Assembly (NCBI GenBank): GCA_023452965.1
Contig: JAEXUU010000617.1
Location: forward strand, 1-5,179
Length of the DNA stretch: 5,179 bases
Direction: 5' to 3'
Source: Pseudomonadota bacterium
GTDB taxonomy: Bacteria; Pseudomonadota; Alphaproteobacteria; Rhizobiales; Beijerinckiaceae
Shown here: positions 1 through 5,179 of the stretch, piece by piece
Numbering within the stretch: the stretch's first letter is position 1
How the letters are laid out: each line of letters opens with the position of its first letter
Notes under the pieces: model-generated
The model's database searches: none
Told to the model about the DNA's origin: nothing
What the model saw: the letters and a program-made list of their open reading frames with translations, nothing else
Position numbers and translations under genes: made by a program

Positions 1-2475
1 CACGCGGTCGATCAACCAGGGCGGGATGTAGCCGCCGGGTTGCGGAATCTGCTTGAAGGCGATTTCCATCTCGTACAACGAGTCGTTGCGTGCTTCGTCC
101 ACACGCGGCGCCTGGCTGGTCGGACCGATGAACAGGCCGGAGAACAGGTAGGACAGGGACGGGTGGCGCTGCCAGTAGAGCACGATGCTCTTCAAAAGGT
201 CCGGCCGGCGCAGGAATGGGCTGTCGGCGGGGGTGATGCCGCCGAGCACGACATGGTTGCCGCCGCCGGTGCGGGTATGGCGCCCGTCGACCATGAATTT
301 CTCGGCGCAAAGCCGGGATTGCCTTGCGTCCTCATAGACGCCGCGGGTGATCGCGACCGCTTCCGCCCAGTTCCGCGCCGGATGGACGTTGACCTCGATC
401 ACGCCGGGATCGGGCGTCACCTTGATGACCGCAAGGCGGGGATCGTGCGGTGGCGCATAACCCTCGATATGCACCGGCTGGCCGCTCTCCTCGGCGGCGG
501 CCTCGATGCTGGCGATCAGGTCGAGATAATCCTCCAGCCGCTCGACCGGTGGCAGGAAGACGCAGAGCACTCCGTCGCGAACCTCGATGCTGAGCGCGGT
601 GCGCACCGCCTCGGCCGTGAGGTCCTGCTCGACCACGTCCTGCCGTGCGGTCGGACCGGCACTCTCGACGGGGCGGGACGGCTGGATCGGGCTCGCGGGA
701 GGCGCAGCTGCGACGGCACTGATTCTCCCCGGCGGAGCCGCGGCCGAGGAGCCCGGCAGCGGGCCGCGCGGCTCCAGCGGGTCCTGCGGGTGGATGTGTG
801 GATAGTCGCTCTTCGGCAGATGCGGGAGCGAGCCGAGCGGCAGGCGATAGCCGACCGGGGAATCGCCCGGCACCAGGAAGAGCTTGCCGCGCCGCAGCTT
901 CCATTTCTCGGAACGCCAGCGGCGGTCATTCGCCGCTGCCTGCCAGCGCTGCACGGGGATGACATAGCCGCTCGGCTTGTCGAGCCCGCGCTCGAACACC
1001 CGCACCATCCGGGCGCGCTCCTCGGGGTCGGAGAGCTTCGGGTCGAGCGGGTCGACATTGGCGGGTAGCTGCCCCTCCTTCACCAGCCAGTGCCCTGTAT
1101 CCTCATAGGCTGGCAGGACATGGTCGGGGCCGATGCCGAGCCGGTCGGCGAGGCCGGCCGCGAGCGTCTCGACGGCGGCCGGCGTCGGCACGACCTCATG
1201 CTCGCGGTCGCTGCCGGTGAGGGCGCCGGGTTCGCGCGCGATCAGCGCCGCATTGCGCCAGATCGGCACGCCATCCTGGCGCCAGTACAGCGCGAAGGCC
1301 CAGCGCGGTAGGCTCTCGCCGGGATACCATTTGCCCTGGCCGTAATGCAGCATGCCGCCCGGCGCGAAGCGCTCGCGCAGCCGCCGGATCAGCACATCGG
1401 CGCGCTGGCGCTTGGTCGGCCCGACGGCGGCGGTGTTCCATTCCTCGCCCGACTGGTCGTCGATCGAGACGAAGGTCGGCTCGCCGCCCATGGTGAGGCG
1501 GACATCCTGGGCCTGGAGGTCGGCCTCGACCTGCTCGCCGAGCGCATCGAGCCTCGTCCAGGATTCGTCGGAGAAGGGCAGGGTGATGCGCGGCGCCTCG
1601 TGGACCCGCGTCACCTCCATCTCGAAGTCGAACTGCGTCTCGGCATAGCTCGCCATGCCGCTGACCGGCGCGGCCGAGCGGTAGTGCGGCGTCGCAGCCA
1701 GCGGCAGATGGCCCTCGCCGGTGAGCAGGCCCGAAGTCGGGTCGAGCCCGATCCAGCCGGCGCCGGGAATGTAGACCTCGGCCCAGGCGTGCAGGTCGGT
1801 GAAGTCCTTGTCGGTGCCGCGCGGCCCTTCGAGCGGGTCGATATCCGCCTTCATCTGGATCAGGTAGCCGGAGACGAAGCGGGCGGCGAGACCGAGATGG
1901 CGCAGGACCTGGACAAGCAGCCAGGAGGTGTCGCGGCAGGAGCCCGCCTTCAGCGTCAGCGTCTGCTCCGGTTCCTGCACGCCGGGCTCCATGCGGATCC
2001 CATAGGCGATCAATTTCTGGAGACGTGCATTGAGGTCGACGATGAAGTTGACGGTGTTGGTCTTCTCTCGCGGGATCGTCGCGAGAAGCCCGCTCAGCAG
2101 CGGTCCTGCCGTCTCGGTGACGAGATACGGCGCGAGCTCGTCGTGCAGCTCTTCGGGATAGGCGAAGGGGAAGTTCTCGGCCTCGGTCGCGACGAAGAAA
2201 TCGAAGGGGTTGATGATCGAGAGCTCGGTGACGAGGTCGACTTCGATGCGGAACTCGCTGACGGTCTCCGGGAAGACATAGCGCGCGAGCCAGTTGCCGT
2301 TCGGATCCTGCTGCCAGTTCACGAAATGCTGCGCCGGCGTGACCTTGAGCGAATAGCTCTGCACCGCCGAGCGGCAATGCGGGGCCGGACGAAGCCGGAT
2401 GATCTGCGGCCCGAGCGTGACCGGCCGGTCGTAGCGGTAATGCGTGACGTGATGCAGAGCAGCGATGATGGCCAA
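1..2475 (-). CDS. Transglutaminase-like / DUF2126 putative amidoligase fusion protein (C-terminus beyond window)
   Basis: The frame is open for 825 codons from 2475 to the left edge. I recognise this family as usually about 1,100 residues, so roughly the last quarter is missing. Residues 3-90 resemble the bacterial transglutaminase N-terminal domain ([17 protein letters not shown] near the start). Residues about 150-260 are the transglutaminase core, with Cys180 in [10 protein letters not shown], His229 in DLHAWAEVY and Asp245 in GLDPTSG, an intact catalytic triad. From about residue 325 (TMGGEPTF at 328-335) it matches DUF2126, annotated in Pfam as a putative amidoligase. Visible motifs are EVNVH at 694-698, GGGNH at 737-741 and [11 protein letters not shown] near 785-795. 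An Ala/Pro-rich linker lies at about 570-615. No signal peptide is seen, so it is probably cytosolic. The chosen start is TTG at 2475, giving [16 protein letters not shown], which fits the family N-terminus; no in-frame ATG was found in the stretch just upstream. Family relatives often sit with alpha-E, circularly permuted ATP-grasp and further transglutaminase genes. The family assignment is firm; substrate and product are unknown. Confidence 0.93.
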   Translation of the reverse strand, partial: MAIIAALHHVTHYRYDRPVTLGPQIIRLRPAPHCRSAVQSYSLKVTPAQHFVNWQQDPNGNWLARYVFPETVSEFRIEVDLVTELSIINPFDFFVATEAENFPFAYPEELHDELAPYLVTETAGPLLSGLLATIPREKTNTVNFIVDLNARLQKLIAYGIRMEPGVQEPEQTLTLKAGSCRDTSWLLVQVLRHLGLAARFVSGYLIQMKADIDPLEGPRGTDKDFTDLHAWAEVYIPGAGWIGLDPTSGLLTGEGHLPLAATPHYRSAAPVSGMASYAETQFDFEMEVTRVHEAPRITLPFSDESWTRLDALGEQVEADLQAQDVRLTMGGEPTFVSIDDQSGEEWNTAAVGPTKRQRADVLIRRLRERFAPGGMLHYGQGKWYPGESLPRWAFALYWRQDGVPIWRNAALIAREPGALTGSDREHEVVPTPAAVETLAAGLADRLGIGPDHVLPAYEDTGHWLVKEGQLPANVDPLDPKLSDPEERARMVRVFERGLDKPSGYVIPVQRWQAAANDRRWRSEKWKLRRGKLFLVPGDSPVGYRLPLGSLPHLPKSDYPHIHPQDPLEPRGPLPGSSAAAPPGRISAVAAAPPASPIQPSRPVESAGPTARQDVVEQDLTAEAVRTALSIEVRDGVLCVFLPPVERLEDYLDLIASIEAAAEESGQPVHIEGYAPPHDPRLAVIKVTPDPGVIEVNVHPARNWAEAVAITRGVYEDARQSRLCAEKFMVDGRHTRTGGGNHVVLGGITPADSPFLRRPDLLKSIVLYWQRHPSLSYLFSGLFIGPTSQAPRVDEARNDSLYEMEIAFKQIPQPGGYIPPWLIDRV

Positions 2476-2488
2476 GGGCGGGCGCCTG
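2476..2488 (-). promoter_or_regulatory. Weak ribosome binding region before the TTG start
   Basis: On the minus strand the only purine-rich core upstream of TTG 2475 is an AGG at 2487-2485, 9 nt before the start. Together with the rare TTG codon this suggests weak translation initiation. The start rests mainly on the family-like N-terminus rather than on this site. Confidence 0.35.
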
Positions 2489-2522
2489 CGTTCAGGGTTC
2501 GCCGGGCCGGGCGGCCTGACCT

Positions 2523-2546
2523 GTCCACGATAATCGGGGAGTGGAC
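2523..2546. repeat. Inverted repeat GTCCAC-N12-GTGGAC
   Basis: Perfect 6-bp arms, GTCCAC at 2523-2528 and GTGGAC at 2541-2546, flank a 12-nt spacer in the divergent intergenic region. It overlaps the -10 and spacer of the candidate leftward promoter, which is where a repressor operator could sit. Six-base arms can arise by chance, so a regulatory role is an inference. Confidence 0.35.
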
Positions 2547-2554
2547 CGGAGCAA
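2527..2554 (-). promoter_or_regulatory. Weak candidate sigma-70 promoter for the transglutaminase/amidoligase gene
   Basis: On the minus strand, TTGCTC (2554-2549) and TATCGT (2532-2527) are separated by 16 nt. They match the TTGACA and TATAAT consensus at 3 and 4 of 6 positions. Transcription would start near 2520 and leave a leader of about 45 nt before the TTG start. The match is modest and GC-rich alphaproteobacterial promoters are hard to call by eye, so this is only a candidate. Confidence 0.22.
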
Positions 2555-2561
2555 GCCCGTC

Positions 2562-2605
2562 CTTGCGCAAGAATGCGCCGGAAACCCGCTCCGTATGCGC
2601 AAGAA
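2562..2605. repeat. Direct repeat TGCGCAAGAA x2, first copy within a palindrome
   Basis: The 10-mer TGCGCAAGAA occurs at 2564-2573 and again at 2596-2605. The start-to-start distance is 32 bp, close to three helical turns. The first copy overlaps the perfect 10-bp palindrome CTTGCGCAAG at 2562-2571. The position between divergent promoters would suit a pair of regulator half-sites. No known regulator is recognised, and chance is not excluded. Confidence 0.35.
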
Positions 2606-2719
2606 GCGAGCAGTCCTGGCGGGGCATTTTGGACGCATTGCGAGGCGCTGGACATCCGCCCCGCTCTGGCTCCACATTGCGCCCCAACGGGCACCCGAGC
2701 GCCCGCAAAACCGCACAAT

Positions 2720-2725
2720 GGGGAT
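2720..2725 (+). promoter_or_regulatory. Shine-Dalgarno GGGGAT that decides the start at 2730
   Basis: GGGGAT at 2720-2725 has its GGGG core six bases before ATG 2730, a good ribosome-binding spacing. An in-frame ATG four codons upstream (2718) lacks a comparable purine tract and would add only MGIS before the signal peptide. This favours 2730. Confidence 0.55.
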
Positions 2726-2729
2726 TTCC

Positions 2730-4319
2730 ATGCGTCATGTCGCGAAATTGATGGCGGCTTCGGCCTTCGCCGTCCTGATGGCCTCGACGGCCCAGGCCCA
2801 GACGCCGAAGGATACCATCGTCATGGCCAAGCAGATCGACGACATCATCACGCTCGACCCGGCCGAGGCCTTCGAATTCTCCGGCGTCGAGGTCGTCACC
2901 AACCTCTACGACAAGCTGATCGGCGTCGACCTCAAGAACAACAACGCGCTGATCGGCGAGCTCGCCCAGAGCTGGACCGTCAGCCCCGACAACCTGACCT
3001 ACACCTTCAAGCTGCGGCCCGGCGTCAAGTTCCATTCCGGCAGCCCGCTCACCGCCGCCGACGTGGTCTATTCCTTCCAGCGCGCCGTGACGCTGAACAA
3101 GTCTCCGGGCTTCATCCTCACCCAGTTCGGCCTGACCAAGGACACGGTGCTCGACAAGGTGAAAGCCGCCGACGACAACACCGTCGTGATCACCGTCTCC
3201 AAGCCGTTCGCGCCGAGCTTCTTCCTGAACTGCCTGACCTCCGGCGTCGCCTCGGTCGTCGATTCCAAGCTGGTCAAGGCCAATGAGAAGGATGGCGACT
3301 GGGGCAATGGCTGGCTGAAGCTGGCCTCGGCCGGTTCGGGCGCCTACAAGGTCCGCGCCTATCGCCCGAACGAGCAATATGCGCTCGACGCCAATGAAGG
3401 CTGGTACAAGGGCGCGCCCAAGACCAAGCGCGTCATCGTCCGCCATGTCGCCGAGCCGGCCTCGCAGCGCCTGCTGCTGGAGAAGGGCGACATCGACATC
3501 GCCCGCAACCTCTCCAAGGACCAGCTCGCCGCGGTCAAGGGCAACGCCAATGTCGAGATCGTCCAGGGCGACAAGGGCTACATCCTCTATCTCGGCCTGA
3601 ACCAGAAGAACCCGAACCTCGCCAAGCCCGAGGTACGCGAGGCGCTGAAATGGCTGGTCGACTACGACGCGATCGAGAAGAACATCGTCGAGGGCACCTA
3701 TAAGGGCCATGAGGCGTTCCTGCCCAAGGGCTTCCTCGGCGCGATCGACGACAAGCCCTACAAGCTCGACGTCGCCAAGGCCAAGGAGCTGCTCGCCAAG
3801 GCCGGCCTGCCAAACGGCTTCACCGTCACCATCGACACCCGCTCGGTCATTCCGATCACCGACATCACGCAGGCGATCCAGTCGACCTGGGCCCAGGCCG
3901 GAATCAAGCTCGAGATCATCCCGGGCGACGGCAAGCAGACGCTGACCAAGTACCGTGCCCGCACCCATGACATCTATATCGGCCAGTGGGGCCCGGACTA
4001 TCTCGATCCGCACACCAATGCCGAGACCTTCGCCATCAACGAGAACAATGGCGAGGATGCCAAGTCGAAGACGCTGGCCTGGCGCAATGCCTGGGACATT
4101 CCGGAGATGACCAAGGTCACCCAGGCGAACGTGCTCGAGACCGATGCGGCCAAGCGCGCCGCCGTCTATGGCGATCTGCAGCGCGAACACCAGAAGGTCT
4201 CGCCCTTCGTCATCATGTTCCAGCAGGTCGAAGTCTCGGCGCAACGCAAGAACGTCGACAATTGGGTGATCGGACCGAGTTCCGACACCAATTTCTACGC
4301 GCCGATCGCCAAGAACTGA
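2730..4319 (+). CDS. ABC transporter solute-binding protein, family 5 (peptide/nickel/opine type)
   Basis: This complete 529-residue protein is the normal length for extracellular solute-binding family 5 (DppA/OppA-like). It would bind its ligand in the periplasm and deliver it to the permease encoded just downstream. The N-terminus is a clear Sec signal peptide: MRHVAK, a hydrophobic stretch from about 7 to 18, then AQA before a likely cleavage after residue 23. Mature sequence shows the family features: [18 protein letters not shown] at 99-116, the GSGAYKV hinge-region motif at 202-208 and [13 protein letters not shown] beginning at 420. There is no lipobox cysteine, so it is a soluble periplasmic protein rather than a lipoprotein. 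The start at 2730 is chosen from the signal peptide and ribosome binding site; 2718 (four residues longer) is the alternative. Known ligands of the family include di- and oligopeptides, nickel, haem, opines and some oligosaccharides; the sequence alone does not say which applies here. Confidence 0.95.
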   Translation: MRHVAKLMAASAFAVLMASTAQAQTPKDTIVMAKQIDDIITLDPAEAFEFSGVEVVTNLYDKLIGVDLKNNNALIGELAQSWTVSPDNLTYTFKLRPGVKFHSGSPLTAADVVYSFQRAVTLNKSPGFILTQFGLTKDTVLDKVKAADDNTVVITVSKPFAPSFFLNCLTSGVASVVDSKLVKANEKDGDWGNGWLKLASAGSGAYKVRAYRPNEQYALDANEGWYKGAPKTKRVIVRHVAEPASQRLLLEKGDIDIARNLSKDQLAAVKGNANVEIVQGDKGYILYLGLNQKNPNLAKPEVREALKWLVDYDAIEKNIVEGTYKGHEAFLPKGFLGAIDDKPYKLDVAKAKELLAKAGLPNGFTVTIDTRSVIPITDITQAIQSTWAQAGIKLEIIPGDGKQTLTKYRARTHDIYIGQWGPDYLDPHTNAETFAINENNGEDAKSKTLAWRNAWDIPEMTKVTQANVLETDAAKRAAVYGDLQREHQKVSPFVIMFQQVEVSAQRKNVDNWVIGPSSDTNFYAPIAKN

Positions 4320-4337
4320 GGCGTCTGTCGCCGCCGC

Positions 4338-4375
4338 AACCCGCCGTAGCCCGATAGGAGGCTGCGGCGGGTTTT
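4338..4375 (+). terminator. Intra-operon stem-loop, terminator-like
   Basis: Arms AACCCGCCGTAGCC (4338-4351) and GGCTGCGGCGGGTT (4360-4373) form a 14-bp stem with one G-U wobble and an 8-nt loop. The stem is followed by only a short T run (TTTT at 4372-4375, two of which are in the stem), then CTGCTTT. It begins 18 bp after the binding-protein stop codon. Such hairpins between binding-protein and permease genes commonly give partial termination or protect the upstream message from 3' exonucleases, so the binding protein is made in excess. The permease follows on the same strand, so full termination is unlikely. A minor 6-bp hairpin, TGACGC/GCGTCA, follows at 4382-4399. Confidence 0.75.
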
Positions 4376-4441
4376 CTGCTTTGACGCGAGGCGGCGTCAG
4401 CGAAAGCCCAAAAACAACAAGAAGAGCCAAGAACAAGAAAC

Positions 4442-4445
4442 GGAG
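4442..4445 (+). promoter_or_regulatory. Shine-Dalgarno GGAG for the permease
   Basis: GGAG lies six bases before ATG 4452, within an A-rich stretch (about 4406-4440) that should be unstructured and favour ribosome access. This supports the chosen permease start. Confidence 0.6.
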
Positions 4446-4451
4446 CCGCCC

Positions 4452-5179
4452 ATGGCCTCGACTACCGCACCGACACCGCCTGCCGCTTCCCGATCCGGCA
4501 ACCGGGCCCTGCGCTGGGGCAGGATCCTCGGCCGCGAGCTGACCACGGTCGCGATTACGATCTTCGGCCTGTTGCTGGTGACCTTCCTGATCGCCCGCGT
4601 GATGCCGATCGACCCGGTCCTCGCCGTGGTTGGCGACCGCGCACCCGCCGATGTCTACGACAAGGCGCGGCTCGAGCTCGGCCTCGACAAGCCGCTCTGG
4701 GAGCAGTTCGCGATCTATGTCGGCAAGGTCTTCCGCGGCGATCTCGGCACCTCCGTGCTGACCGCGCAGAAGGTCACGGACGATATCAAGACGGTGTTTC
4801 CGGCGACGCTGGAGCTGGCGACGCTCGGCACGCTGATCGGCGTCGCGCTCGGTGTCCCGCTCGGCATCCTCGCCGCTGTCAACCAGGGCCGCTGGATCGA
4901 CCAGGTCGCCCGCGTGATCGGCCTGATCGGCTACTCGATCCCCGTCTTCTGGCTCGGCCTGATGGGCCTGCTGCTGTTCTACGCCAAGCTCGGCTGGGTC
5001 GCAGGGCCCGGGCGACTCTCGGTCGCCTATCAGGACTTCGTCACCCCGATGACCGGCATCGTCATGCTCGATGCGGCGATGCAGGGTGAATGGGAAGCGG
5101 TCGTGGACGCGTTCTGGCACCTGATCCTGCCGGCCTCCGTGCTCGGCCTGCTCTCCGTCGCCTATATCAGCCGCATGAC
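4452..5179 (+). CDS. ABC transporter permease, DppB/OppB type (C-terminus beyond window)
   Basis: The frame is open for 242 codons to the right edge; family members are usually about 310-350 residues. It is one of two inner-membrane subunits forming the channel of a Dpp/Opp-type importer. A polar Ser/Thr/Pro/Ala-rich N-terminus (1-28) precedes transmembrane helix 1 at about 31-50. The periplasmic segment carries typical DppB motifs: MPIDPV at 51-56, LELGLDKPLWEQF at 74-86 and FRGDLGTS at 94-101. The inner-membrane-component domain starts near 115, with helices at about 120-143 and 155-178 (GYSIPVFWLGL at 160-170). LILPASVLG follows near the end. The cytoplasmic EAA loop that contacts the ATPase should come just after the cut, so it cannot be checked. 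The gene starts 132 bp after the binding-protein gene on the same strand. A DppC-like second permease and DppD/DppF-like ATPases are expected next. Confidence 0.93.
   Translation, partial: MASTTAPTPPAASRSGNRALRWGRILGRELTTVAITIFGLLLVTFLIARVMPIDPVLAVVGDRAPADVYDKARLELGLDKPLWEQFAIYVGKVFRGDLGTSVLTAQKVTDDIKTVFPATLELATLGTLIGVALGVPLGILAAVNQGRWIDQVARVIGLIGYSIPVFWLGLMGLLLFYAKLGWVAGPGRLSVAYQDFVTPMTGIVMLDAAMQGEWEAVVDAFWHLILPASVLGLLSVAYISRM

Larger units (their letters stand above)
2476..2729. other. Divergent intergenic region
   Basis: This 254-bp gap separates two divergently transcribed genes and should hold both promoters. The plus-strand frame of the binding-protein gene stays open upstream to a GTG at 2541. 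Its translation there is rich in Arg, Pro and Trp and resembles no binding-protein leader, and the signal peptide begins only at 2730, so I treat the stretch as non-coding. I see an inverted repeat, a direct repeat and a weak promoter candidate, listed separately. I could not identify a convincing -35/-10 pair for the rightward operon; TTGGAC at 2629-2634 is a possible -35 without a good -10. Confidence 0.7.

Noticed and set aside
40..1068. A 342-codon open frame on the plus strand
   Set aside because: It is antisense to the DUF2126 region. The minus strand carries conserved motifs ([16 protein letters not shown]); this frame is Arg/Ala/Gly-rich without domain features.
1196..2377. A 393-codon minus-strand open frame in another phase
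   Set aside because: It is out of frame with the catalytic motifs of the fusion gene and is Arg/Ala/Pro-rich, a shadow of the real gene rather than a second product or a frameshift.
2629..2657. A rightward promoter with -35 TTGGAC at 2629-2634
   Set aside because: No sequence 16-18 nt downstream resembles a -10 box, so there is not enough support to annotate it.
2541..2729. An N-terminal extension of the binding protein from GTG 2541 (592 residues in total)
   Set aside because: The extra 63 residues do not resemble the family, would bury the signal peptide inside the protein, and would cover the motifs of the divergent intergenic region. ATG 2730 has a good ribosome binding site directly before the signal peptide.
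1345..2751. A 468-codon open frame on the plus strand
   Set aside because: It is antisense to the transglutaminase domain, whose minus-strand reading shows the catalytic motifs in order. It continues through the intergenic region and has no recognisable domain.
2319..5120. A 933-codon open frame on the minus strand across the binding-protein and permease genes
   Set aside because: It lies antisense to two clearly recognisable genes and across their spacer and hairpin. Its composition (Asp, Gly, Val, Leu, Arg and Gln rich, no recognisable domain) is what the complement of GC-biased codons produces.

Overview
This is a GC-rich window of chromosomal character with GC-biased third codon positions. 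The protein sequences look alphaproteobacterial, probably Hyphomicrobiales (a Bosea-, Methylobacterium- or Rhizobium-like organism). That placement comes from recognising the protein families by eye, not from a search. I see no RNA genes, insertion sequences, CRISPR arrays or attachment sites.

Layout. Positions 1-2475 (minus strand) are one uninterrupted coding region. It is the first 825 codons of a large two-part enzyme: an N-terminal bacterial transglutaminase-like domain with an intact Cys-His-Asp triad, followed by a DUF2126 putative amidoligase domain. The gene runs off the left edge, so its C-terminus is missing. Positions 2476-2729 are a 254-bp divergent intergenic region with a possible weak promoter for the leftward gene, a small inverted repeat and a 10-bp direct repeat. 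Positions 2730-4319 (plus strand) encode a complete family 5 ABC-transporter solute-binding protein with a signal peptide. Positions 4320-4451 are a short spacer with a strong GC-rich stem-loop followed by Ts. Positions 4452-5179 (plus strand) are the start of a DppB/OppB-type inner-membrane permease that runs off the right edge.

How the parts work together. The two plus-strand genes are the beginning of a classical peptide/nickel/opine-type (Dpp/Opp family) ABC importer operon. The binding protein captures a ligand in the periplasm and passes it to the permease. The second permease and the ATPases are expected beyond the right edge. The stem-loop between the two genes probably sets a high ratio of binding protein to permease. 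The leftward gene belongs to a widespread but poorly understood family predicted to make or break amide bonds. It shares only the intergenic region with the importer, so any functional link between them is speculation.

The most noteworthy item is the transglutaminase-amidoligase fusion, a family whose substrate and product are not established. The rest of the window is ordinary transporter sequence.
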